NCBI RefSeq assembly: GCF_032460525.1
Contig: NZ_CP135963.1
Location: forward strand, 3,844,001-3,908,000
Direction of reading: 5' to 3'
Origin: Geodermatophilus sp. DSM 44513
GTDB lineage: Bacteria; Actinomycetota; Actinomycetes; Mycobacteriales; Geodermatophilaceae
Length of the DNA stretch: 64,000 bases
Numbering within the stretch: position 1 is the first letter of the stretch; every line of letters begins with the position of its first letter. Of this stretch, positions 56,731 to 64,000 are shown in pieces. Below the pieces are notes generated by a model. It ran no database searches and was not told the DNA's origin. It saw nothing but the letters and a program-made list of their open reading frames with translations. Both the position numbers and the translations under genes were made by a program.

Positions 56731-57555
56731 GTGACGGAGCCCGTGCGGTGGACGGCCGAGGACACCGAGGACGTCGTCTGCTGCCTGTGCCGGGTGCCCG
56801 GCACGCTGGTGCACGACCTCGCCCCGTTCGGGGTGGTCCGCTGCCCGCAGTGCGCGCTGGTGTTCATCAGCCCGCGGTTGCGCCCAGAGGCGCTGCAGCG
56901 GCTCTACGACGACGCCGGCTACTTCGAGGGCGGCGTCTACGACGCCGGCGTCCGCGCCGAGGGCCTCTCCCCCGCCATGCTACTGCAGCGGACCTGGACG
57001 GCCGGCCGGCTGGCGCTCGTCGACCGCGAGCGCGGCCTCCCCGCGGGCGGGCGGCTGCTCGAGGTCGGCGCCGGCTACGGCCTGTTCCTGGCCGCCGCCC
57101 GGGACGCCGGCTGGGCGACCTCCGGCGTGGAGCTCTCCCGCACCGGGGCGAAACACGCGCAGGACGCCCTGGGCCTGGACGTGTTCCGCGGCCAGCTGGA
57201 GGACGCGCCGCTGGAGCCGGGCTTCGACGTGGTGTGCGCCTGGGACACCGCCGAGCACGTGCCCGACCCCGTGTCCTTCTGGCGGGCGGTGCGCTCGCTG
57301 GTCGCCGACGACGGGATCGTGGTGTTCTCCACGCCCTACGTGGACTCGCTGCCGGCCCGGCTGCTGGGCACCCGCTGGTGGACGCTCAAGCCGGCCGAGC
57401 ACATCTGGCACTTCACCCCGCGCACCCACGCGCTGCTGCTCGCGCGGGCCGGGCTGGCGCTCACCCGGGTGGTCCGCAACCCGCTCGCCCCGGCGAACGC
57501 CGGCCGGCTGGACTCCCTCGTCGGCGTCGCCCGCCCCATCCCCGCGACGCCGTGA
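56731..57555 (+). CDS. Class I SAM-dependent methyltransferase with N-terminal zinc-ribbon
   Basis: 274 residues. N-terminal cysteine pairs CCLCRVPG and RCPQCALVF suggest a zinc ribbon, as in sugar C-methyltransferase-like proteins. The SAM motif is LLEVGAGYGLFLAAAR, followed by FDVVCAWDTAEHVPDP. The end, EHIWHFTPRTHALLLARAG, fits the Methyltransf_23 group. The GTG lies 4 bases after the MFS stop and 6 bases after TAGGCT, so it may have its own leaderless promoter. Substrate unknown. Confidence 0.88.
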   Translation: MTEPVRWTAEDTEDVVCCLCRVPGTLVHDLAPFGVVRCPQCALVFISPRLRPEALQRLYDDAGYFEGGVYDAGVRAEGLSPAMLLQRTWTAGRLALVDRERGLPAGGRLLEVGAGYGLFLAAARDAGWATSGVELSRTGAKHAQDALGLDVFRGQLEDAPLEPGFDVVCAWDTAEHVPDPVSFWRAVRSLVADDGIVVFSTPYVDSLPARLLGTRWWTLKPAEHIWHFTPRTHALLLARAGLALTRVVRNPLAPANAGRLDSLVGVARPIPATP

Positions 57556-57561
57556 CCGACG

Positions 57562-57618
57562 CGGCCCGTCTGCAGGGGCCCGCCGCGAGCCCGCGAGTGG
57601 TGGGGGGCAGAGGGGTCC
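57562..57618. terminator. GC hairpin (dispersed family) at convergent gene ends
   Basis: Outer arms GGCCCGTCTGC and GCAGAGGGGTCC. The core CCGCCGCGAGC, followed by GCGAGTGGTGGGGG, is almost identical to the copy at 20287-20341. Inner pairing CCGCCGC to GTGGTGG uses G-U wobbles in the plus-strand RNA. It ends 4 bases before the stop of the regulator gene. Confidence 0.65.
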
Positions 57619-57622
57619 TCCA

Positions 57623-58627
57623 TCAGGCGGCGCGGTCGTCGTCCCCCCGCGGGGCGGTCGCCGCGCGGCGGAAGGTCTGCCGGTAGGCCCGCGGTGAGAC
57701 ACCGCGGCGGCGGGCGAACTGCTCGCGGAACCCGGCCGCGGTGCCGAAGCCGACCAGCCGGGCGACCTCCTCGACCGGGGCGTCGCTGCCCTCCAGCAGC
57801 GCCTCGGCGGCGGCGAGCCGCTGGGTGAGCAGCCAGGCGTGCGGCGTCGTCCCGGTGGTCGCCCTGAACCGCCGGGCGAAGGTGCGCGGGCTCATCAGGG
57901 CCCGCCGGGCGAGCAGCTCGACGGAGAGGTCGTCGGCGAGGTGGGCCTGCGCCCACTCCAGCACCGCGCCGAGCAGGTCGTCCTGCACCCGGGCCACCGG
58001 GGCGTCGATGAACTGCGCCTGCCCGCCGTCGCGGTGCGGCGGCACCACCATCTCCCGAGCCAGCGCGTTGGCCGCCGCGGCGCCCCACTCGCGGCGCACC
58101 AGGTGCAGCAGGGTGTCCACGCCGGCCGCCGTCCCCGCGCCGGTGACGAGCCGGCCGTTGTCGACGTAGAGCACCGCGGGGTCGACCCGGACGGCGGGGT
58201 GGCGGGCGGCCAGCTCACCGGTGTACCGCCAGTGCGTGGTGGCCCGGAGCCCGTCGAGCAGGCCGGTGGCGGCCAGCACGAACGCGCCCGAGCACTGGCT
58301 GACGACCACGGCCCCGCGCGCGTGCGCGGCGCGCAGCGCGTCGAGCACCGCCGGCGAGGGCGCCCGGTCCAGCCGCTCCCAGGCGGTGACCGTGACGACG
58401 TCGGAGGCGACCAGCCGGTCGAGGCCGTGCTCGACGGTCATCGCCAGCCCGGTGTCCGTGCGGACGACGCCCGGGTGCTCGGTGACCGGCGCGAAGTCGA
58501 ACAGCGGCAGCCCGAGGTGCCGGCGGTCGTAGGCGAAGACCTCCGCGGCCACGCCGAGGCCGAAGCTGCCGACCAGCCCGTCGGCGACCAGGGTGCTGAC
58601 GACGACGGGGCGGTCGGGCGTGGCCAT
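57623..58627 (-). CDS. GlxA family transcriptional regulator (DJ-1 domain plus AraC HTH)
   Basis: 334 residues. The N-terminal DJ-1/PfpI-like domain (about 8-180) includes GAVVVSQCSGAFVLAATGLL and a following LLDGLRATTHW. The C-terminal AraC domain (about 225-325) shows LARRALMSPRTFARRFRATT and VARLVGFGTAAGFREQFARR. Start chosen at MATPDRPVVVSTL; other ATG codons lie just upstream. Such regulators sense small metabolites through the DJ-1-like domain. The target is unknown. Confidence 0.9.
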   Translation of the reverse strand: MATPDRPVVVSTLVADGLVGSFGLGVAAEVFAYDRRHLGLPLFDFAPVTEHPGVVRTDTGLAMTVEHGLDRLVASDVVTVTAWERLDRAPSPAVLDALRAAHARGAVVVSQCSGAFVLAATGLLDGLRATTHWRYTGELAARHPAVRVDPAVLYVDNGRLVTGAGTAAGVDTLLHLVRREWGAAAANALAREMVVPPHRDGGQAQFIDAPVARVQDDLLGAVLEWAQAHLADDLSVELLARRALMSPRTFARRFRATTGTTPHAWLLTQRLAAAEALLEGSDAPVEEVARLVGFGTAAGFREQFARRRGVSPRAYRQTFRRAATAPRGDDDRAA

Positions 58628-58709
58628 GCCCGTCATGATGGCAGGAAAACTGCGTTGGTGGTCGGTCCTGCCACTCGTCCGGGAGCACGGACGGTCGCAG
58701 GCTGCACCC

Positions 58710-58926
58710 GTGCTGCTCATCACCTGCCCCGTGACGGGGTCCCACGAGCTGGTCGGCGACCGGCGGATCCGCTCGGTGGTCAACCACCCGAACCACATCG
58801 CGCTGCACGTCTCGTGCCCGTGCGGCGGCGTGCACGTCTACCGCACCGGCCGCCGCTGGGCGGCGGGCCGGGCAACCGCCACGGCTCGACCTGCGCCGCA
58901 GCCGACCTCCGCCTACTCTCGAACAC
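58710..58926 (+). pseudogene. Cys-rich short protein frame without a proper stop (possible frameshift remnant)
   Basis: From the GTG at 58710 the frame reads VLLITCPVTGSHELVGDRR, then HVSCPCGGVHVYRTGRRW. This looks like a real small zinc-binding actinobacterial protein with CP and CPCG knuckles. The frame then has no stop until 60080, running through the next gene and antisense to regX3. In the +2 frame a stop occurs at 58928-58930, overlapping the next ATG as ATGA, so one frameshift near 58850 would restore a normal end. Tentative. Confidence 0.35.
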
Positions 58927-59136
58927 ATGAGCGAGCCCACCGCGAACGAGGACCGCAGCGCCGAGAAGGACCCGTCGGACTGGGTGACCGGCGACGAGCC
59001 CGCCACCGGCGCGCAGAAGAGCTACCTGCACACCCTGGCCCGCCAGGCCGGCGAGGACGTGCCGGACGACATCACCAAGGCCGACGCGTCGATCAAGATC
59101 GACGAGTTGCAGGACGAGACCGGCCGGGGCCAGTAG
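58927..59136 (+). CDS. DUF3072 domain-containing protein
   Basis: 69 residues, acidic and soluble. The DUF3072 core is PATGAQKSYLHTLARQAGE followed by DDITKADASIKIDELQ. The ATG is 7 bases after TACTCT, a leaderless-type promoter. The domain is common in actinobacteria and plant-associated bacteria but has no known function. It is convergent with regX3, only 14 bases apart. Confidence 0.85.
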   Translation: MSEPTANEDRSAEKDPSDWVTGDEPATGAQKSYLHTLARQAGEDVPDDITKADASIKIDELQDETGRGQ

Positions 59137-59150
59137 CCCCGGCCGGCAGG

Positions 59151-59831
59151 TCAGGCCTCCAGCTTGTAGCCCAGCCCGCGCACGGTCACCAGGTACTTGG
59201 GGTTGGCCGGGTCGGGTTCGATCTTGGCCCGCAGCCGCTTGACGTGGACGTCGAGGGTCTTGGTGTCGCCGACGTAGTCCGACCCCCACACCCGGTCGAT
59301 GAGCTGGACGCGGGTGAGCACCCGGCCGGCGTTGCGCAGCAGGAGTTCGAGCAGGTCGAACTCCTTGAGCGGCAGCGCGATCGGCTCGCCGTCGACCGAG
59401 ACGACGTGCCGCTCGACGTCCATGCGCACCGGGCCGGCCTCCAGGGCCGACTCCGCCGGCGCCTCGACGTCACCGCGGCGGCGCAGCACCGCACGGATGC
59501 GAGCGACCAGCTCGCGGGCCGAGTACGGCTTGGTCACGTAGTCGTCGGCGCCGAGCTCCAGGCCGACCACCTTGTCGACCTCGGCGTCCTTGGCGGTCAG
59601 CATGATGATCGGCACGCCGCTGCGGGAGCGCAGGGCGCGGCAAACCTCGGTCCCGGGCAGACCCGGCAGCATGAGGTCCAGCAGGACGATGTCGGCACCA
59701 CCCCGGTCGAACTCCGCGAGGGCCTCCGGCCCGGTGCCGGCGACGACCGGGTCGAACCCCTCCTTCCGCAGCATGTAGGACAGCGCGTCGGAGAAGGACT
59801 CCTCGTCCTCCACGACCAGCACTCGGGTCAT
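59151..59831 (-). CDS. regX3: Response regulator RegX3 (OmpR family)
   Basis: 226 residues. The receiver has D52 in DIVLLDLMLPG and the lysine in YVTKPYSARELVARI. The winged-helix DNA-binding domain includes LPLKEFDLLELLLRNAGRVL and VDVHVKRLRAKIE-like sequence near the end. It is coupled to senX3 by a four-base overlap. In mycobacteria and streptomycetes the orthologue (RegX3/PhoP) activates phosphate-starvation genes. A PHO-box-like repeat lies upstream of the divergent phoU. Confidence 0.93.
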   Translation of the reverse strand: MTRVLVVEDEESFSDALSYMLRKEGFDPVVAGTGPEALAEFDRGGADIVLLDLMLPGLPGTEVCRALRSRSGVPIIMLTAKDAEVDKVVGLELGADDYVTKPYSARELVARIRAVLRRRGDVEAPAESALEAGPVRMDVERHVVSVDGEPIALPLKEFDLLELLLRNAGRVLTRVQLIDRVWGSDYVGDTKTLDVHVKRLRAKIEPDPANPKYLVTVRGLGYKLEA

Positions 59832-61060
59832 GACCGTCCCTTCGGGGCGTGTGCGGCGGTCGGGCCGCCGGCGAGGTCGTGCTCGTCCGGCGCGTCGCCG
59901 GGAGGTGGAGGGGTCGCAGCGCGGTCGGCCAGCGGGATCCGCAGGGTGAAGGTGGAGCCGAGCCCCTCCTCGCTCCACACGCTCACCGAGCCGCCGTGGT
60001 TCGTGGCGACGTGCTTCACGATCGCCAGCCCGAGTCCGGTGCCACCGGTGCGGCTGGCCCGGGACTGGTCGACCCGGTAGAAGCGCTCGAAGACGCGCGA
60101 CCGGTCCTCGCGGGGGATGCCGATGCCGCTGTCGGTGACGGTGATCTCCACGAGCCCGGCGCGGGCGCGGGCGCCGACGGCGATGCGGGTGTGCTCGGGG
60201 CTGTAGGCGACGGCGTTGGCCAGCAGATTGGTGACCGCGGTGGCCAGCTGCGACTCCACGCCCTTCACGACCAGCCCCCGCTCGCCGCCGGCGACGATGG
60301 CGATCTGCTTGGCGGTCGCGGCCAGCTTGGTGCGGTCGACCGCCTCGGCGATGACCGTGTCCACCTCGAGCGGCACGAGCTCCGGCAGCGGCTCACCACC
60401 CTGCAGGCGGGACAGGTCGATGAGCTCGCGGACCAGGCGGGCCAGCCGGTCGGCCTCGTGGGTCATCCGGGAGGCGAACCGGCGCACGGTCGGGGGGTCG
60501 TCGGCGGCGTCCTCCACCGCCTCGGCGAGCAGCGACAGGGCTCCCACCGGCGTCTTGAGCTCGTGCCCGACGTTGGCGACGAAGTCGCGGCGGACCGCCT
60601 CGACCCGCCGGGCCTCGGTCACGTCCTGCAGCACCAGCGCCACCGGGCCGGGTGACCCGGCAGCGCGCTCGAGGCGGACGCCGAGCACCCCGAGCTGGCG
60701 CGGACCCCCGCCGACGACCGAGCTCGGCAGGCTCACCTCGGCGCGGCGGCGCCCGCCGTCGCGCACCGTGCGGGCCAGCTCCAGCAGCTCGGGGACCAGC
60801 AGCCGGGTCTCGCGCACGATGCCCAGGGAGCGTGCCGCCGGGTTGGCCAGCAGGACGACGTCACCGGGGTCGAGCAGGACGACGGCGGGGTCGATGAGGT
60901 CGAGCAGCCGCCGGGCCAGGACCGCCTCGGGGGCCGCGCCGTCGGCCGGAGGGGCGTCCTGGGGGTCGGGACGCCGGGACCGGTGCAGCAGCGCGGCGAC
61001 CAGGACGCCACCGACCAGGCCGACGACCAGGCCGGCCAGCAGGGCGACCGACGAGCTCAC
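59828..61060 (-). CDS. senX3: Sensor histidine kinase SenX3 (PhoR-like)
   Basis: 410 residues. One N-terminal hydrophobic segment (VALLAGLVVGLVGGVLVAALL), then a PAS-like domain (about 45-160), HisKA with the histidine in FVANVGHELKTPVGALSLL, and HATPase with NLLANAVAYS, DSGIGIP and GTGLGLAIVKHV. The C-terminal 35 residues are low complexity. It signals to RegX3 in response to phosphate supply, with PhoU (encoded divergently) as the usual negative link to the Pst transporter. Confidence 0.92.
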   Translation of the reverse strand: MSSSVALLAGLVVGLVGGVLVAALLHRSRRPDPQDAPPADGAAPEAVLARRLLDLIDPAVVLLDPGDVVLLANPAARSLGIVRETRLLVPELLELARTVRDGGRRRAEVSLPSSVVGGGPRQLGVLGVRLERAAGSPGPVALVLQDVTEARRVEAVRRDFVANVGHELKTPVGALSLLAEAVEDAADDPPTVRRFASRMTHEADRLARLVRELIDLSRLQGGEPLPELVPLEVDTVIAEAVDRTKLAATAKQIAIVAGGERGLVVKGVESQLATAVTNLLANAVAYSPEHTRIAVGARARAGLVEITVTDSGIGIPREDRSRVFERFYRVDQSRASRTGGTGLGLAIVKHVATNHGGSVSVWSEEGLGSTFTLRIPLADRAATPPPPGDAPDEHDLAGGPTAAHAPKGRS

Positions 61061-61132
61061 GGCCCGATGCTAGATCGCGGCGACACGCGCGGATCCCTCG
61101 TCGGGGTGATCGGGGCAGCCGGCACCGCGACT

Positions 61133-61165
61133 GTTCACGCGCCGGTGCCCGCCCGTTCACCGCTT
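61133..61165 (+). promoter_or_regulatory. PHO-box-like direct repeats upstream of phoU and senX3
   Basis: Three 11-base units in a row: GTTCACGCGCC (61133), GGTGCCCGCCC (61144) and GTTCACCGCTT (61155). The first and third match the GTTCAC core of the actinobacterial PhoP/RegX3 box, with the expected 11-base phase; the middle one is degenerate. TACCCT (61194-61199) downstream is a candidate -10 for phoU. Confidence 0.6.
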
Positions 61166-61284
61166 CGGGCGGGGCGGATCGGCAGACGGTCCTACCCTCG
61201 AGGTCCAGAGGCGTCGGGACCTCGCGGCGCGGGTAGCCCCGACTGGCTGCGCCAGCGGCTGGCCCGGCCGACGAGGAGGACGAC

Positions 61285-61944
61285 GTGCGTCAGCACTACC
61301 ACGAGGAACTCGACGACATCAACAACTGCCTGGTCGAGATGGCGAACACGGTCGGGTCGGCCATGAGCAAGGCGACGACCTCGCTGCTGGACGCCGACAT
61401 CGAGCTGGCGAACCTGGTGATCGAGGGCGACGAGGGCATCGACGCCCGCCGGGAGAACATCGAGCAGCGCTGCTTCACCCTGCTGGCCCGCCAGGCCCCG
61501 GTCGCCACGGACCTGCGCACCATCACCGCGGCGATGCGGATGATCAGCGACCTGGAGCGGATGGGCGACCTCGCCGTCCACGTCGCCAAGCTGGCCCGCA
61601 TGCGCTTCCCGGAGCACACCGTGCCCCAGGAGCTGCGCCCGCTGTTCCTCGAGGCCGGGCACGTCGCCGAGAGCCTGGTGGCCCAGACCGCGACCGTCAT
61701 CGCCAAGCTCGACGTCGAGGCCGCCGCCGCGCTCGAGGCCGACGACGACCTGATGGACCAGCTGCACCGGCAGCTGTTCAGCGAGCTGCTCAGCACCGAC
61801 TGGCCGCACGGCATGGAGGCGGCCATCGACATCACCCTGCTGGGCCGCTACTACGAGCGGTTCGCCGACCACGCGGTCAGCGTCGCCCGCCGGGTGGTCT
61901 ACCTGGTCACCGGCGAGCGGGAGATGTACGCGGTGTCTGATTGA
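61285..61944 (+). CDS. phoU: Phosphate signalling complex protein PhoU
   Basis: 219 residues, two three-helix bundles. Acidic metal-binding motifs appear in both: DLRTITAAMRMISDLERMGD and ITLLGRYYERFADHAVSVAR. It links phosphate transport to the SenX3-RegX3 pair encoded on the other side of the promoter region. The GTG start has GAGGACGACG upstream. Length is normal for the family. Confidence 0.94.
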   Translation: MRQHYHEELDDINNCLVEMANTVGSAMSKATTSLLDADIELANLVIEGDEGIDARRENIEQRCFTLLARQAPVATDLRTITAAMRMISDLERMGDLAVHVAKLARMRFPEHTVPQELRPLFLEAGHVAESLVAQTATVIAKLDVEAAAALEADDDLMDQLHRQLFSELLSTDWPHGMEAAIDITLLGRYYERFADHAVSVARRVVYLVTGEREMYAVSD

Positions 61945-62154
61945 GGTCTGCTGAGCGGGGGCCCGGAGGGCTCCCCGAAGCAGGCCTCGTCCGAGGCCGC
62001 CCTGCGAGGCGCCCCGACGAGAGGGGGCCGGAGGCCTCCCCGAGGAGGTGGCGGAGGGGGCTCCATGCCACGGGGGGACGGCTCCTGGCCGCGGTGTCGG
62101 CCGGTAGGCCGACAGTGTCGCAGCGCTTCGTCGGGGGGCCTCCGGCCCCCCTCC
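61945..62154. repeat. 210-base intergenic region packed with inverted repeats
   Basis: Between convergent phoU and gpmA. Clear hairpins are GTCGGCC-GGTA-GGCCGAC at 62096-62113 and GGGGGGCC-TCC-GGCCCCCC at 62133-62151, the latter 3 bases from the gpmA stop. Several further GGGGCC/GGCCTC arms lie at 61960-62050. No coding potential on either strand beyond chance open frames. Likely transcription termination from both sides. Confidence 0.6.
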
Positions 62155-62904
62155 TCAGCGCTTGCCCTGGTTCTTGACCGCCTCGATGGCGGCGGCTGCG
62201 GCCTCGGGGTCGAGGTACTCCCCGCCGGGGTTGGTCGGGCGCAGGTCGTCGTCCAGGTCGTAGCGCAGCGGGACGCCGGTGGGGATGTTCAGCCCCACGA
62301 CCTCGTCCTCCCCCATGCCGTCCAGGTGCTTCACCAGCGCCCGCAGGCTGTTGCCGTGGGCGGCGACGAGCACGGTCCGGCCGGCCCGCAGGTCCGGGAC
62401 GACGGCGTCGTACCAGTACGGCAGCATCCGGACGACGACGTCGGCCAGGCACTCCGTCCGCGGGCGCACCTCCGGGGGCAGCACCGCGTAGCGGGCGTCG
62501 CCGTCCTGGGAGTACTCGCTGCCCGGGTCGATGGGCGGCGGCGGGGTGCTGTACGACCGCCGCCAGGTGGTGAACTGCTCCTCGCCGTACTCGGCCAGCG
62601 TCTGGGCCTTGTCCTTGCCCTGCAGCGCGCCGTAGTGCCGCTCGTTGAGCCGCCAGGAGCGCGACACCGGGATCCACTGCCGGTCCGCGGCGGCCAGCGC
62701 CAGCTCCGCGGTGGTGATGGCCCGCTTGAGCACCGAGGTGTGCAGCACGTCGGGCAGCAGCCCGTGCTCGGCGAGCAGCTCGCCACCACGCGCAGCCTCG
62801 CCGCGGCCCTTCTCCGACAGCGGCACGTCCACCCAGCCGGTGAACAGGTTGGCCTTGTTCCACTCGCTCTCGCCGTGGCGGAGCAGCACCAGGGTGTGCG
62901 TCAC
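62155..62904 (-). CDS. gpmA: 2,3-Bisphosphoglycerate-dependent phosphoglycerate mutase
   Basis: Glycolytic interconversion of 3- and 2-phosphoglycerate, 249 residues. The phospho-histidine motif is [20 protein letters not shown]. The acid residue and specificity loop are in [17 protein letters not shown], and the second histidine is in [17 protein letters not shown]. The GTG start is used. The position next to senX3-regX3 matches mycobacteria. Confidence 0.96.
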   Translation of the reverse strand: MTHTLVLLRHGESEWNKANLFTGWVDVPLSEKGRGEAARGGELLAEHGLLPDVLHTSVLKRAITTAELALAAADRQWIPVSRSWRLNERHYGALQGKDKAQTLAEYGEEQFTTWRRSYSTPPPPIDPGSEYSQDGDARYAVLPPEVRPRTECLADVVVRMLPYWYDAVVPDLRAGRTVLVAAHGNSLRALVKHLDGMGEDEVVGLNIPTGVPLRYDLDDDLRPTNPGGEYLDPEAAAAAIEAVKNQGKR

Positions 62905-62953
62905 GCCGCCATCCTGCCCGACCCCGGGGCCGACGGGACGGCCTCCCCGGACC

Positions 62954-63265
62954 TCACGCGGCCAGCAGCGGCCACAGCAGCCAGGCCTCGAACGCCGCCG
63001 GCGGCAGCAGGCCGGTCAGCAGCCACGGGCTGGGCACCGGCCGGTCGACCCCCCAGCGCAGGGCCGCGACGGCGGCCACGCTGCACCCGGCTCCGGCGAG
63101 CAGCCAGAACACGATGTTCCCGACGTCGACGACCAGCAGCTGGGCGACCGTCAGCTGCACCGCGCACAGCAGCAGCGGGTACACCAGCGCGGTCGCGGCG
63201 AGCAGGCCGACGAGGGCCCGGACCTGCCGCTGCTGCTGCCCGGGACGCTCCTGCACCGCCGCCAC
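62954..63265 (-). CDS. Small hydrophobic membrane protein
   Basis: 103 residues. Three predicted helices: about 18-38 ([20 protein letters not shown]), 44-66 ([20 protein letters not shown]) and 80-102. A Gln/Arg-rich N-terminus probably faces the cytoplasm. No family recognised. It lies 49 bases upstream of gpmA in the same direction and could be co-transcribed with it. Confidence 0.6.
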   Translation of the reverse strand: MAAVQERPGQQQRQVRALVGLLAATALVYPLLLCAVQLTVAQLLVVDVGNIVFWLLAGAGCSVAAVAALRWGVDRPVPSPWLLTGLLPPAAFEAWLLWPLLAA

Positions 63266-63308
63266 GCTAACCGCTGCCGCCGCCGGTCACGCCCACCGGC
63301 GGTGCAGC

Positions 63309-64000
63309 TCAGGTCGGTGGCGTGTCCAGCGGGCGGCGCCGCCCGGGGAGCCAGGTGAACACCACCACCGCCGCCAGCACCGCGGCCGACGCGGTGCCCA
63401 CGGCGGTCAGGTGCATGGCCGAGACGAACGCGTCCGCGGCCCGGTCGGCCAGCGCAGCCGCGGCCACCGCGGACCCGTCCTCCCCGCTGGCGGCCAGCCG
63501 CTCGACGGCACCGAGGGTGGCCACGATCGAGGAGTCGGCCTCACCGCGCGCCGCCGCCGGCAGCACGTCCACCGCGTCGCCCAGCTGGGCGGCGTAGGCC
63601 GCGGACAGCAGCGAGCCGAGGATGGCCACCCCCAGCGCGCCGCCCACCTGCCGGACCGAGTTGTTGACCGCCGCGCCGGCGCCGGCCTTGTGCCGCGGCA
63701 CCACCGACATGATCGACTCCGTCGTCGGCGCCATCACCGCGCCCATGCCGAGGCCCTGCACCGTCAGGATGGCGACCATCAGCCACAGCGGGGAGACCCG
63801 GTCCAGCAGCTGGAAGCCCGCGAACGACGACGCGATGAGCAGGAAACCGCCGCCGACGACGGCCTTTGGCCCGAAGCGCTCGGCCAGCCGAGAGCTCTGC
63901 GGCGCCATCAGCGACATGCCCAGCGCCACCGGGATGAGCGTCGCGCCGCTGGCCAGTGGGCCGTAGCCGAGCACCCCCTGCAGGTAGTAGACGAGGTAGA
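63309..64000 (-). CDS. MFS multidrug transporter, EmrB/QacA (DHA2) type (partial, N-terminus off the right edge)
   Basis: 230 visible codons of the C-terminal half, still open at the edge (YLVYYLQGVLGYGPLASG). The DHA2 pattern includes GATLIPVALGMSLMAPQSSR, MGAVMAPTTESIMSVVP and AGAGAAVNNSVRQVGGALGVA. A periplasmic loop of about 50 residues and a last helix (VLAAVVVFTWLPGRRR) complete the 14-helix type. It presumably exports a drug or metabolite; substrate unknown. The start is outside the window. Confidence 0.9.
   Translation of the reverse strand, partial: YLVYYLQGVLGYGPLASGATLIPVALGMSLMAPQSSRLAERFGPKAVVGGGFLLIASSFAGFQLLDRVSPLWLMVAILTVQGLGMGAVMAPTTESIMSVVPRHKAGAGAAVNNSVRQVGGALGVAILGSLLSAAYAAQLGDAVDVLPAAARGEADSSIVATLGAVERLAASGEDGSAVAAAALADRAADAFVSAMHLTAVGTASAAVLAAVVVFTWLPGRRRPLDTPPT

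Noticed and set aside
58780..59289. A 169-codon minus frame across the DUF3072 gene
   Set aside because: It is antisense to the conserved DUF3072 gene and shares its low-complexity content with other shadow frames.
61907..62863. A 318-codon minus frame through the phoU/gpmA gap
   Set aside because: It overlaps gpmA in another frame and is made of hairpin sequence; the translation is Arg/Gly/Ala-rich.

Overview
The window is about 75% G+C, with almost every third codon position G or C, many GTG starts and dense four-base overlaps (ATGA/GTGA) between genes. Gene content and order (menaquinone plus complex I, a rex-hemACD heme cluster, a System II cytochrome c cluster, senX3-regX3-phoU-gpm, ppx-proC and the tiny bS22 protein) point to a high-GC actinobacterium, most likely in or near Geodermatophilaceae. 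I know these clusters lie in the same general neighbourhood in mycobacteria, so most of the window is an ancestral actinobacterial chromosome segment rather than an island. No tRNA, rRNA, CRISPR array, insertion sequence or prophage gene was seen.

Layout. (1) 1-15287, minus strand: menJ followed by nuoA to nuoM (nuoM is cut by the left edge, nuoN lies outside), with a perfect Rex-type operator at 15329-15346. (2) 15457-22350: menaquinone genes menG, menF, menD, menC, menE and menA, arranged around two compact divergent promoters. (3) 22407-28657: a phosphorelay-like pair (a GAF-PAS hybrid histidine kinase and a degenerate kinase-receiver-Hpt protein) divergent from an 821-residue fusion of an alpha-oxoamine synthase and a BioF2/FemAB-like acyltransferase. 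This is the least conventional block of the window. (4) 28673-30032: a small membrane protein, an Lrp regulator and two short proteins. (5) 30155-34757: resA-ccdA-resB-ccsB cytochrome c maturation, preceded by a histidine phosphatase. (6) 34757-42267: rex-hemA-hemC-hemD-hemB-(membrane protein)-hemL, continuing by overlaps into block 5, so redox sensing, heme synthesis and cytochrome assembly form one head-to-tail array. (7) 42496-47108: a TetR/quinone oxidoreductase pair with its operator, a glutaredoxin-like protein, an AMP-dependent ligase and a HAD phosphatase. (8) 47199-53509: acyltransferase, epimerase, bS22, an excisionase-type HTH protein, proC, a DJ-1/PfpI protein, a membrane protein and ppx. 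(9) 53598-58627: a Cys-rich protein, an MFS transporter fused to a degenerate thymidylate kinase, a methyltransferase and a GlxA-type regulator. (10) 58710-64000: a DUF3072 protein, senX3-regX3 divergent from phoU with a PHO-box-like repeat, gpmA, a small membrane protein and an MFS exporter cut by the right edge.

How it works together: NADH enters complex I, electrons pass to menaquinone made by the men genes, then to cytochromes whose heme and covalent attachment are provided by blocks 5 and 6. Rex (block 6) has predicted sites both at its own promoter and at the menJ-nuo promoter, which closes an NADH-responsive loop across the window. Two genome-style signals recur: probable leaderless promoters (an xAnnnT box 6-8 bases before the start codon) and a dispersed family of about 55-base GC hairpins placed at gene ends and in two divergent promoter regions.
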